55,642 bases of DNA from Betaproteobacteria bacterium (GTDB lineage Bacteria > Pseudomonadota > Gammaproteobacteria > Burkholderiales > Rhodocyclaceae), in NCBI GenBank assembly GCA_012026675.1, contig VEPA01000119.1, positions 1 through 55,642 on the forward strand, read 5' to 3'. This document shows, piece by piece, positions 25,296 through 33,775 of the stretch (position 1 is its first letter; each line of letters begins with the position of its first letter). The notes below the pieces were generated by a model. The model was not told the origin of the DNA. It searched no databases and was given only the letters and a program-made list of their open reading frames with translations. A program made the position numbers and the translations under genes.

Positions 25296-26717
25296 ATGAA
25301 CCCGATTTTTTACGGCCTGCTTGCGCTTCTGGCATGGGCACCCCTGCCGTTGGGAAGCAATCGGGTTTGGGCCTGGGCGGTGCTGGTGGTTGGCTGCTGC
25401 CTTCTGTCGATCGCATGGCTTGCGGGATATGCACTGGGGCGCTTCACCGTCAGCGATGCCTTCCGGCGCGCGCGCTGGGTGCTGGCGGCCGGCGCCGTGT
25501 GGCTGCTGTACATCGGGCTGCAGCTCGTTCCCTTGCCCGCCGAATGGGTCCGGCTGCTGTCACCAGTCGGCTATGAAGCACATGCCGTCACGGCCGCCGC
25601 GTTCGGTCAGCCGCCAACAGCGACGCTGACGATCAGTGTCGATCCGCACGCAACGCGCGATTTCTGGTTCAAGAGCCTGGCCTATGGCTGCATGTTTTGC
25701 CTGACGCTGCTGCTCGCGGATACGCGCCGGCGGCTGGAACTGCTGCTCAAGACCCTGGTGATTTGCGGCACGCTGCAAGCACTGTATGCCAGCGTGATGG
25801 TCTTGTCTGGCCTCGAGTACGGTTTCCTGATCAAGAAATATGTCGGTCAAGGTACCGCTACCGGTACTTTCATCAATCGCAATCACCTGGCTGGATACCT
25901 GAATCTTTGCCTCGCCATGGGCATCGGCCTGATGATCGCGAAGCTCGGCGGCGAGGCTGTCCATACCTGGCGGCAGCGCCTGCGATCCATTGCCCGCCTG
26001 TTGCTGGGCGAAAAAACGCGGTTGCGCATTTACCTGATCGTGATGGTGATCGGGCTGGTGCTGACGCGTTCGCGCATGGGTAACACGGCCTTTTTCGCCG
26101 GCACATTCACCGCCGGAGCCATCGCACTGCTGTTGATGCGCAATGCGCCGCGCTCGACCCTGTTCTTCCTGGCAAGCATCATCGCGCTCGATATCCTGAT
26201 CGTGGGCTCGTGGTTCGGCGTAGACCAGGTCGCGAAGCGCATCCAGGGAACGGAGGTGACGACAAATATCGACAACCCGCTACCGAGCGAACACCGCGAC
26301 GAGGTGGACCGGGAGGCCATGAGCTATGCGAAGGATTTCCTGCTGACGGGTTCGGGCGGCGGCAGCTTCTACGTGACCTTCCCCGCCTACAGCAGCAGCG
26401 GCATTCTTGGCTTCTACGACCATGCGCACAACGACTATGCGCAACTATTGACCGAAACCGGGATAATCGGCTTTGCGCTGTGCGCCCTGATCGTGGCCAT
26501 GGCCGCGGTACAAGCGCTGCAGACCCTGCGCCGGCGCAACGACCCGCTGATGCGCGGCACGGCCTTCGGCGTGACGCGCGCTATTTGCTGGCTGGCGATT
26601 CACAGCGCGGTGGATTTCAATATGCAGATCCCGGCCAATGCGCTGACCATGACGGTGATCCTGGCCTTGGCCTGGGTGGCGGCGTCGGTTCGGGCCGGGG
26701 AATCAGGATCGCGCTAG
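25296..26717 (+). CDS. wzy: Wzy/O-antigen-ligase family polymerase
   Basis: 473 residues from ATG 25296 (a TTG further upstream lies in the terminator and is unlikely). About 12 membrane segments surround a large periplasmic loop. GTFINRNHLAGYL and HAHNDYAQLLTETG are the hallmark blocks of the Wzy_C/O-antigen ligase superfamily. It polymerises or ligates undecaprenyl-linked units in the periplasm. Its stop shares the palindrome CTAG with the stop of the converging TPR gene. Ligase (WaaL-like) activity cannot be excluded. Confidence 0.9.
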   Translation: MNPIFYGLLALLAWAPLPLGSNRVWAWAVLVVGCCLLSIAWLAGYALGRFTVSDAFRRARWVLAAGAVWLLYIGLQLVPLPAEWVRLLSPVGYEAHAVTAAAFGQPPTATLTISVDPHATRDFWFKSLAYGCMFCLTLLLADTRRRLELLLKTLVICGTLQALYASVMVLSGLEYGFLIKKYVGQGTATGTFINRNHLAGYLNLCLAMGIGLMIAKLGGEAVHTWRQRLRSIARLLLGEKTRLRIYLIVMVIGLVLTRSRMGNTAFFAGTFTAGAIALLLMRNAPRSTLFFLASIIALDILIVGSWFGVDQVAKRIQGTEVTTNIDNPLPSEHRDEVDREAMSYAKDFLLTGSGGGSFYVTFPAYSSSGILGFYDHAHNDYAQLLTETGIIGFALCALIVAMAAVQALQTLRRRNDPLMRGTAFGVTRAICWLAIHSAVDFNMQIPANALTMTVILALAWVAASVRAGESGSR

Positions 26718-27367
26718 TCGAGAAGATAGCCCAGGTCGGCTCGCTGGTAGCGCTTCAGCAGCGCCTGCAAAGCAGGCTTTTGTTTGACCAGCGTCCAACG
26801 GGCCTGAGTCTGAATGGACTGCTTCAGGGCTTCGCGCAGAGGATCGGTGAGGCCCTGCCAGTTGGCAAGCCCGAGTTCGATGGCGCTCAGTTGCAGTTTG
26901 GGGTCCCACGGGCCACGGCGTAGCGCCAGCTGCAGCGACTGAAAGAATTCCCCGTCGATTTCCTCGAGCTCGGACTTCATCAGAGCCAGGCTGAACCAGG
27001 CGGCACCAGAGGTCGGGCGCTGCTCGAGGGCCTTACGGAAACCGATCAGCGCCTGCCGGCGTGCATCTCGCACCTCCGATTCATCGCGATGCCAATCGTC
27101 GGCCCACATGGCATGGAAGATCGCGAGTTCCTCCATCAGCGACGGGTTCTGCGGATCGAGGTTCCGCGCGTCCGTCAGGGCCGCCTGCATGGCATCGAGC
27201 CTGAGCTTGTCCGGCGCCAACTTGCCGCTGCGCCAGCGCTCCATTTGATAGCGCGGATCCTGCGCCACCACCTCCGCCAGTCCGCGTTGCCCCGCGAACC
27301 AGACGACGACCAGGAGGACCGCCACAAGGACGATGGCGAAGACGCGGCTTGCCGGGATCGGGCGCAT
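26714..27367 (-). CDS. Membrane-anchored TPR-like protein of the EPS operon
   Basis: 217 residues. Residues 9-26 form one membrane helix near the N-terminus and the rest is helical and periplasmic, with TPR-like pairs such as ALIGFRKALEQRPTSGAAWFSLALM and DPQNPSLMEELAIF. Its ATG shares one base with the cpsB stop (TGATG). Such proteins accompany Wzy in EPS loci and may hold the polymerase complex together, which is inference. Its stop overlaps the wzy stop from the opposite strand. Confidence 0.75.
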   Translation of the reverse strand: MRPIPASRVFAIVLVAVLLVVVWFAGQRGLAEVVAQDPRYQMERWRSGKLAPDKLRLDAMQAALTDARNLDPQNPSLMEELAIFHAMWADDWHRDESEVRDARRQALIGFRKALEQRPTSGAAWFSLALMKSELEEIDGEFFQSLQLALRRGPWDPKLQLSAIELGLANWQGLTDPLREALKQSIQTQARWTLVKQKPALQALLKRYQRADLGYLLD

Positions 27368-28104
27368 CAGGATCCGCGCGCCGACTGGCTTGTCGCGATG
27401 ATTTCGGCCGGACGGTCGCGCACCAGGCGCCAGGATTCTTCCTCGCCGACGAGCTTCGCCGCGGCGATGCGTCCCGGTTCAAGTTCGGGCGGGCGAGCTT
27501 GCATGTTGTGGGCGTCGGAGGCAAGCACGGTGACCCAGCCGCGCCCCAGAAGGTCGGCGGCGCGCGCCCGCGCGAGTTCGCCGAAGCTGCCCGCCACCGC
27601 GCCGGCCGTGACCTGCAGCAGGCAGCCCATGCGGATGAACGGCAGCAGCTTGTCGATACCGCGCAGGATGTCCTTGTTGCGTTCGGGATGGGCGATCATG
27701 GGCCGGATGCCCTGCTTAAGCAGCCAGGTCACCAGCTTGTCGGCGCCGACCGGGACGTGCTGGTGGGGAAATTCAAGAAGCATGACGCGCTCGCCCTGCC
27801 AGTGGCCTAGCCAGGGGATATGTTCTTCGCCCACCCAGGACAGGATTTCGTGATCGAGGCGCACTTCGGCGGCAAACAGGATCTGCAGCGCAATGCCTTC
27901 GGCATCGAGGATTTGCTGAAAGTTTTGCGCCGCACTACGGATGCCAGCAGCCCGGTTTTCGTAGCGCCCGGGGTGCATGTGGGGGGTTACGACGGAAGTG
28001 CGTATGCCGGCGGCGACGGCGTGGCGGGCCAGGCGTAGAGCTGTTGCCAGGTCCTCCGGACCGTCATCGATACCGGGAAGCAGGTGGCAATGGAGATCGA
28101 TCAC
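27367..28104 (-). CDS. cpsB: CpsB/CapC-type PHP tyrosine-protein phosphatase
   Basis: 245 residues from GTG 28104, overlapping the wzc stop as GTGA. DLHCHLLPGIDDGP, TPHMHPGRYEN, IAHPERNKD and LASDAHN are the metal-binding His/Asp blocks of the PHP superfamily as in CpsB/YwqE. It removes phosphate from the tyrosine tail of the partner BY-kinase, using manganese. Low-molecular-weight Wzb phosphatases are more usual in enterobacteria; PHP types are common in Gram-positives but also occur in EPS operons of beta- and gammaproteobacteria. Confidence 0.92.
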   Translation of the reverse strand: MIDLHCHLLPGIDDGPEDLATALRLARHAVAAGIRTSVVTPHMHPGRYENRAAGIRSAAQNFQQILDAEGIALQILFAAEVRLDHEILSWVGEEHIPWLGHWQGERVMLLEFPHQHVPVGADKLVTWLLKQGIRPMIAHPERNKDILRGIDKLLPFIRMGCLLQVTAGAVAGSFGELARARAADLLGRGWVTVLASDAHNMQARPPELEPGRIAAAKLVGEEESWRLVRDRPAEIIATSQSARGS

Positions 28105-30365
28105 GCCGCTTTGGAAGAATACCCGTAGCCACGCTTGCCATGCCCGTAGGCACTGTATTTTCCATACCCGTAATAGCTATCGGCTTTTTCACGGTCGATC
28201 TGGTTGATGACGACGCCGAGGATATGGGCGCCTGCCTCGCGCAAGCGTTCCAGACCGCCCAGCGCGACCTGGTAGGGCGTGGAATCGGCCTTGACGACGT
28301 AGACTACCGAATGGGAGAACTGCGACAGGATCAGCGGGTCGCTGACCAGCTGCAAAGGCGGGCTGTCGATGATGATGACATCAAATCTTTCCTCAAGCCA
28401 CTTCATGGCCTCGGCAAAGCGGACGGACGACAACAGTTCCAGCGGGTTCGGCGGAACGATGCCACTGGGAATGATATGGATGCCGAGTTCCTTGTTGAAG
28501 TGCATGCATTCGGTGGTCGGATCGGATCCCGACACCAGGTTGGATAGCCCCTTGCTCGTGGTATCGACGCCGAGCACCTTTGCCACGGTGGGGCGGCGCA
28601 TGTCGGCATCGATCAGGCAGACCTTGCGCACTTGCCCCAACGCCAGGGCGATGTTGGTGGCGACCGAGGTCTTGCCTTCGCCTGGAACCGAGGAAGTGAC
28701 CAGCAGCACCTTGTGCGGCGCATCGATGGACGACAGCATGACACCGGTGCGGATCGAGCGTATCTCTTCGGAGAAGCCGGGGTCCTTGTCCTTGATGAAG
28801 GCGATCTGCAGATCACCCGACTCGATCTTGCCCTTGATCCGAGGCAACTGGCCGAGCAGCGACTGGCGCAGCTTGATGTCCACGTCCTCGGGGGTCTTGA
28901 TGGTGTTGTCGAGGTATTCGAGCAGTAGGGCCAGCATGATGCCGAGGATCAAGCCGACCACGGCGGCAATGCCGATGCTCCTGAACTTATTCGGCCTGAA
29001 GGGCACACCGCTGACTACGGCCGGATCGACCACGCGGGCGATCGGCGATTGCAGGTCGCCGGCAACGTTGGTTTCTTTCGTCCGCGTGGTGAACATCTCG
29101 TAGAGACTCTTGTTCGAGGCCACTTCGCGCTCGAGTACGCCCAGCTCGTATTCCTTGCGGTTCATGCCGAGGATGTCGCCCTTGCTTTGTGCCAGAGCAC
29201 GCTCGACCGAGGTTTCGTGGGCGCGGGCGAGTTCGTATTCCTTGGTGATGCTGGTGACGATGGTATCGATCTGACGTTTGGTATTGTCGCGTGCGGCACG
29301 GAATTCGGCATCTGCGCTCTGGCGCTTGGGATGGTCGGGCCCATATTTCTTGGCGGCATCCGCAAGCTTGCTTTCGGCCGCGGTCTCGACACCTTTCAGC
29401 TGGGCGTAGAGCGTGCTTTTCTGGATCGCAGGGATCGACTCGAGGTCGGTCCTGGATTTCTGCGCACTCTGCACCTGCTGGTAGGCGGCTTCGGCTTCCG
29501 CGCGCTTCTGACGCGCGGAAACCAGGCCTTCGGAAAGTGTTTCGAGCTGCTTCGACGCGCCGCTCTGGGCCACGCCCTTGGCGTCGATGATGCGCTCCCG
29601 CTCACGGAACTGCTGCAGGGCCCGTTCCGATTCTTCGAGTTTCTTGCGCAACCCGGTCAGCCGCTCAGTCAGCCAGGCACCGGCTTTCTGGGTCATCGCC
29701 AGGCGGGCGTCCATGTCGGCTTCGATAAAGCCTTCGGCAACGAGGTTGGCGGCAGTCGCGGCGAACTCCTTGTCCGGATTTTCGTAGCTGATCTTGATCA
29801 GCTGGCTGTTGCGGACCGGTTCGATGGTCAGTTCACTCATGAATCGACCGATGACAGCTGCTTGAAGTTGCGCGGGCGTCAACTTTTCGGAACCGTCCTC
29901 ACCCATCCATGAAGCCGGTAACAATTTGCCCAGCGAAAAAACGGAATCCTTCTGTTGCCGCGGGTCGAGCGCCGGATGATCGACCAGCTTCATCTTGGTC
30001 ACGACGCGGCGGGCCAGTTCTCCCGACTTGAGGATCCCGACCTGCGTCTGGTAATACTCGTAATTGCTGTTCATCGAGCTGTAGACTTCTTCGATGCCGA
30101 CCACCTTGCTCTTGTTGATTTCGAGCATCAGTGTCGCCGTGGAGCGGTAGGTTGGCTGGATCACGAAAACGATCAGCGACGTCAGCAGCGCGATCGCGGC
30201 GGCAAGGCCCAATGCGCTCCACTTGTGCTTCGAGATGCTCCGCCGCCAGAAGCGCAGCTGCTCGGCAAGGCGGTCAGCGTCTTGCTCGGGTCGGTCTATC
30301 GGAACATAGATCGGCGGCATCTGGGAGGAAACCGCCGGAAGAGCAGGCGCCGCAGGATGATTCAT
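28101..30365 (-). CDS. wzc: Wzc-like polysaccharide co-polymerase and BY-family tyrosine kinase
   Basis: 754 residues from ATG 30365, one base after the upstream stop; a TTG at 30386 lies inside the preceding gene. Membrane helices near residues 50-70 and 480-500 frame a long periplasmic coiled-coil domain. The cytoplasmic kinase has Walker A SSVPGEGKTSVA (about 558), Walker A' LIDADMRRP (about 585) and Walker B VIIIDSPP (about 665). The C-terminal tail is a Tyr/Gly cluster (DSYYGYGKYSAYGHGK and more) for autophosphorylation. It controls chain length and export with Wza, and is reversed by CpsB next door. Confidence 0.95.
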   Translation of the reverse strand: MNHPAAPALPAVSSQMPPIYVPIDRPEQDADRLAEQLRFWRRSISKHKWSALGLAAAIALLTSLIVFVIQPTYRSTATLMLEINKSKVVGIEEVYSSMNSNYEYYQTQVGILKSGELARRVVTKMKLVDHPALDPRQQKDSVFSLGKLLPASWMGEDGSEKLTPAQLQAAVIGRFMSELTIEPVRNSQLIKISYENPDKEFAATAANLVAEGFIEADMDARLAMTQKAGAWLTERLTGLRKKLEESERALQQFRERERIIDAKGVAQSGASKQLETLSEGLVSARQKRAEAEAAYQQVQSAQKSRTDLESIPAIQKSTLYAQLKGVETAAESKLADAAKKYGPDHPKRQSADAEFRAARDNTKRQIDTIVTSITKEYELARAHETSVERALAQSKGDILGMNRKEYELGVLEREVASNKSLYEMFTTRTKETNVAGDLQSPIARVVDPAVVSGVPFRPNKFRSIGIAAVVGLILGIMLALLLEYLDNTIKTPEDVDIKLRQSLLGQLPRIKGKIESGDLQIAFIKDKDPGFSEEIRSIRTGVMLSSIDAPHKVLLVTSSVPGEGKTSVATNIALALGQVRKVCLIDADMRRPTVAKVLGVDTTSKGLSNLVSGSDPTTECMHFNKELGIHIIPSGIVPPNPLELLSSVRFAEAMKWLEERFDVIIIDSPPLQLVSDPLILSQFSHSVVYVVKADSTPYQVALGGLERLREAGAHILGVVINQIDREKADSYYGYGKYSAYGHGKRGYGYSSKAA

Positions 30366-30366
30366 G

Positions 30367-30924
30367 TCAAAAGAAGCTTTCTTCAACGGTGATGATGTCG
30401 CCCGGCCTGACCAACGCCGACTGATCGACCTTGACCGCCGTTTGCGTCTTGTCTTCTTCGTGGATGACGAATATCTTTTCTTTCGAGGCGCGTTCCTTGA
30501 AGCCGCCGGCGAGAGAAATTGCCTTGCGGATGGTCAGGCCCGGCTGGAATGGATAGGCGCCGGATTTTTCGACCTGCCCATTGACGAAGAACGGACGGTA
30601 TTCCTCGATGGTGACGGACACGACGGGATTGAGCAGATATTTGCCGCGCAAGCCGTCGGCGATCAGGGCTTCCAGTTCGGCGACGCGTTTGCCCAGCACC
30701 CTGATCTCGCCGATGATGGGAAACGAAATCGTGCCGGCATCACTCAAGCGTATTTTCTCGCGCTTCAGATCATCCTCGCCGAGAACGCGAATGCTCAACA
30801 CGTCACCAGAGCCCAGGCGGTAGGTGGAAAGGAGGTTATCGGCCGTCGCCGTTCCCTGCGCAAAGGATGCGAACGACATAAGCCAAAAGCCCGCGCCAAG
30901 CAGGAATTTGCAAAGTCCGCTCAT
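30367..30924 (-). CDS. wza: Wza/EpsA-like polysaccharide export protein (short SLBB form)
   Basis: 185 residues with a signal peptide (cut near ASFA-QG) but no lipobox Cys. The poly_export domain starts at YRLGSGDVLSIRVLGEDDL, and an SLBB-type repeat follows (FVNGQVEKSGAYPFQPGLTI). It lacks the second SLBB repeats and the C-terminal amphipathic helix of E. coli Wza, so it is a short periplasmic/outer-membrane ring type. GAGAGG lies nine bases upstream of the ATG. It should form the export path with Wzc and the EpsL-like barrel. Confidence 0.9.
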   Translation of the reverse strand: MSGLCKFLLGAGFWLMSFASFAQGTATADNLLSTYRLGSGDVLSIRVLGEDDLKREKIRLSDAGTISFPIIGEIRVLGKRVAELEALIADGLRGKYLLNPVVSVTIEEYRPFFVNGQVEKSGAYPFQPGLTIRKAISLAGGFKERASKEKIFVIHEEDKTQTAVKVDQSALVRPGDIITVEESFF

Positions 30925-30963
30925 TGAAAAAAGCCTCTCATGGAAATACCGGGAACAAAGAAT

Positions 30964-30986
30964 CCGGGGGGCCTATAGCCCCCCGG
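30964..30986 (-). terminator. GC-only hairpin between epsL and wza (terminator or attenuator)
   Basis: A nine-base perfect stem (CCGGGGGGC and complement) with loop CTATA, in the 104-base gap after the epsL stop. Reading on the minus strand it is followed by ATTCTTTGTT, a weak U-tract. It probably stops part of the epsL transcripts and lowers wza-wzc expression. Confidence 0.65.
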
Positions 30987-31028
30987 GAATTCTATCAAAT
31001 GCCTTACAGAACGACCAGCGTGCCAGGG

Positions 31029-32327
31029 TCAGATCGCGGCGTTGAGGAAGACGCCGTAGATGTTGCGCTTGTATTCGTTAAACCGGTTGTTGGATGTCCT
31101 GTCGGTATATTCATAGAACCCGCCCACCTTGATGACCCGGGTCCAGCGATAATCGAGTTTCAAGTTGTAGGTATCCGTCTTATCGTTCTGCCTGAACAGG
31201 GTACCCGAGTTGTACTGGTAATCGGACTCGAGGTAGTTGTAGGAAACCAGGCTGGAAAGGCGGCTGTTCCAGGCATGGTTCCAGGCTATGCCGTACCGGG
31301 TGTCAAGGCTCGCGGTGCCGATGCTGGATTCGCTGGGCGCCTGCCCCGACGTGAAATCGACGGTCGAGTATGTGAGCGGACTCCACTTCACGGCGGCTTC
31401 CCAGCTTGTCTCATCCCAATCCTTCAGGCTGGACTTGGAATAATCCTTTTCGGTGCGACCAATCCGGAATATGCCGGTCGTTTTGGCTGTCGCTTCCCAG
31501 GTGACACCGACCTGGTAGGTCATTTCGGTGCTGTCCAGCGTGGTCCATGTGGCGCCCGTGGGAACACCGCCGGCGCCTACATAGCCAAAGGACTTCTGCT
31601 TGTAATCGAAATCGGCTCCGGCGACCCGGAACAGCAGTTGGGTCTTCGGCATGACACGCCAGAAGAAGGTGCCGGCAAGGCGTGCGGTGTCGTAATCGCG
31701 CTTCCGGTTGTCGGGGTTGCCGAAGCTGTCCCGCTCGAAGTTTTCATACTCTTTGCTGATCAGGCCGAAGTCAACTTCCAACCGTCCCTGCGCCCCTTCG
31801 GCGCCATAACCGGCCAAACCGGCGAAGGTGGTTTGATTCCATTTGTCCGGCTTGGAATGAAAGCCAGCGCCAGGAATCGAGCCCTGATCGTCGTGGTCCC
31901 TCATGTAATCCGCCGTGAGCCGCAGACCGGCGCGGCCGGAAAAGATCCAGTCGGCATTAGCGTTGAAGCGGTAATCGGTGTAGTCACCGGCGGACGTGCC
32001 CCTGTCGCCGTTGCTGTAGGTGCCATTTTCGATACTGGCAGTTAAGTCGTAGGTGTGCGGGCCGTCCTTGGCTTCCAGCTTCAGGCTCGGCGCCAACACC
32101 GTAATGACCGCGCTCCGCTCGCCGGGGCCACTGGGCTGCGAGAAAACGTTGTCGTTGTGCTTGATGGTCATCGTGCCTTCGGGATAGGCAACGATCGATC
32201 CCCACTGAACACCGACCGGCGGGCCGAAGTCGCCCTGCTGTGCCGCAGCGGACAGCGGTACGATGGCAAACAGCGACGCGATCATTGCGCTGAGGAAACG
32301 AGCCTCAACCTGAAGATTTTTTTTCAT
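31029..32327 (-). CDS. epsL: EpsL-like outer-membrane beta-barrel protein
   Basis: 432 residues from ATG 32327, with GGGAG five bases upstream; the frame is open to 32432 but only this start gives a signal peptide (residues 1-23, cut near SAAA-QQ). The mature protein has alternating polar/aromatic strands throughout and ends in VFLNAAI, as expected for a barrel of 14-18 strands. It resembles the EpsL protein of methylotroph EPS operons. It would form the outer-membrane pore or anchor for the polymer. The symbol is by similarity of type and place. Confidence 0.8.
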   Translation of the reverse strand: MKKNLQVEARFLSAMIASLFAIVPLSAAAQQGDFGPPVGVQWGSIVAYPEGTMTIKHNDNVFSQPSGPGERSAVITVLAPSLKLEAKDGPHTYDLTASIENGTYSNGDRGTSAGDYTDYRFNANADWIFSGRAGLRLTADYMRDHDDQGSIPGAGFHSKPDKWNQTTFAGLAGYGAEGAQGRLEVDFGLISKEYENFERDSFGNPDNRKRDYDTARLAGTFFWRVMPKTQLLFRVAGADFDYKQKSFGYVGAGGVPTGATWTTLDSTEMTYQVGVTWEATAKTTGIFRIGRTEKDYSKSSLKDWDETSWEAAVKWSPLTYSTVDFTSGQAPSESSIGTASLDTRYGIAWNHAWNSRLSSLVSYNYLESDYQYNSGTLFRQNDKTDTYNLKLDYRWTRVIKVGGFYEYTDRTSNNRFNEYKRNIYGVFLNAAI

Positions 32328-32584
32328 TACTCCCTGCTCCCTATTGCCAAACTTTTTCCAAGATTTCAGGATAGCTACTTGATAAAAAATCCAAGTTTCT
32401 ACAATGAGTTGCCTGAACCATTTATGATCCAACTTCTCATCAATACCCGCGACGATTCAGACCTAGGATAATCGAATTTGCTTGCGATTCAAAAAATTAA
32501 CTATCGGCCATTCATGCCCTTGTAGCCAGAACACGACAGCCGAGGGATCCATGGCTTGCCGGAGAACCCATCGAAAACCGCTTT
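32328..32584. other. Promoter-bearing gap upstream of epsL
   Basis: 257 bases between the Sel1-repeat gene and epsL, AT-rich in the half next to epsL. It probably holds an epsL promoter, but I see no hexamer pair with proper spacing and no sigma-54 -24/-12 motif. No hairpin with a T-run marks the end of the upstream operon. Confidence 0.4.
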
Positions 32585-33775
32585 CTACTGCCAGAATCCC
32601 TTCACACCCAGGGCGGATGTCTTCAATGACCCGTTCAGCAAGGCTTCCATCACCGTTACCGCTCCCGCGTGCCCCTGCTCGGCCGCCCGAGCGTACCACT
32701 CGAGCGCTTGGCGGGTATCGCGCGGACCACCCAAGCCTTCATTCTGCATTCGAGCAAGATTATACATGCCCTGCGCATCGCCTTGTGTAGCCGATTTAAT
32801 GAAATGGCTTATTGCCTTATCAAAATCTCGCGCGACACCGGTGCCATCCCGGTACGCCTCACCGAGGCGATTCGCCGCAGCCCGGTGGCCGTCCTGGTCC
32901 GCCTTGGCAAACCATTCCACAGCTTCTCTCCGGTCCGCCGCGGCCGGCGAGCCGGCCAGCATGACCGCAAGGGCAAACCGGGCGTCGCGGTGGCCTGCCG
33001 CAGCGGCAATCCGGTATGCGTCGCGCGCCTTGTCCCTGGCGAGCGCGCCTTCGGCTTCGTGCAGGCGGCCAAGCAAATAGTTGGCGACCGGATCTTGCGT
33101 GGCCGCGGCGCGCTCGAGCCAGCCGGTAGCGGCTTTTTGATCCCTGCCCACGCCTTTTCCTGGAAGTAGCTGGCTCGCCACCGCGATTTGCGCGCCGACA
33201 TGCCCCCGAGCGGCGGCCTTGATGAACCACTGGTAGGCTTTCGCATCGTCGTGCGCTGCGCCGGGTTGGGCGAACAGCCAGCCTAGCTGGTACTGGGCGT
33301 CGCGGTCATCGAGACTGGCGCCCTGCAACAACCATTTCCAAGCGGCCTCGCGCTCTTGCGGCCCGCCTTGTGCCAGCAGCAGGCGGCCGAGCGCGGCCAT
33401 CGCTTCAGGCTGGCCGTGTTCGGCGGCGAACCCGTACCAGCGCATGGCCTCTTCGGCGCTCCGCGCCGTGCCCAGGCCGTCCTCGTACAGCGAACCTAGC
33501 AGCGCCGCCGCGCGCGGGTGAGCCGCGGTGGCGGCGGACTGGAGCATGGGTACCGCCCGCGCCGGGTCGCCCAGGCGCACATAGGTCGATCCGACTTGCC
33601 ACTGGGCTTCGGCATCGCCTTGCCGGGCCTTTGTCACCAGGGCGATGAAGGCGGCACGGTCTTGGGCCTGTTCGTAGCTCAAGGCCGCCCTTTCCGGCTC
33701 GCCGGCAATAGTAGGAAAGGCTGTCAGTGTTAGCAGCAGGCAATGCGCGATAACGATTTGCCGGAGGGCGCTCAC
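32585..33775 (-). CDS. Secreted Sel1-repeat protein
   Basis: 396 residues from GTG 33775, which overlaps the mltD stop (GTGA). A signal peptide (cut near TIAG-EP) is followed by about nine Sel1-like repeats of 36 residues, for example AAALLGSLYEDGLGTARSAE and AANRLGEAYRDGTGVARDFD. Sel1 repeats are protein-docking solenoids; AlgK-type proteins of this kind help place outer-membrane polysaccharide porins. Coupling to the transglycosylase suggests a periplasmic scaffold between cell wall and export pore, which is inference. Confidence 0.85.
   Translation of the reverse strand: MSALRQIVIAHCLLLTLTAFPTIAGEPERAALSYEQAQDRAAFIALVTKARQGDAEAQWQVGSTYVRLGDPARAVPMLQSAATAAHPRAAALLGSLYEDGLGTARSAEEAMRWYGFAAEHGQPEAMAALGRLLLAQGGPQEREAAWKWLLQGASLDDRDAQYQLGWLFAQPGAAHDDAKAYQWFIKAAARGHVGAQIAVASQLLPGKGVGRDQKAATGWLERAAATQDPVANYLLGRLHEAEGALARDKARDAYRIAAAAGHRDARFALAVMLAGSPAAADRREAVEWFAKADQDGHRAAANRLGEAYRDGTGVARDFDKAISHFIKSATQGDAQGMYNLARMQNEGLGGPRDTRQALEWYARAAEQGHAGAVTVMEALLNGSLKTSALGVKGFWQ

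Noticed and set aside
31012-31028. TGGCACG-like sigma-54 -24 element before wza
   Set aside because: The matching -12 element reads TCGTT rather than TTGC, and it is next to the epsL stop; not enough for a promoter call.
30924-32045. 373-codon plus-strand frame opposite epsL
   Set aside because: epsL has a signal peptide, ribosome site and barrel pattern; the opposite frame has none of these.
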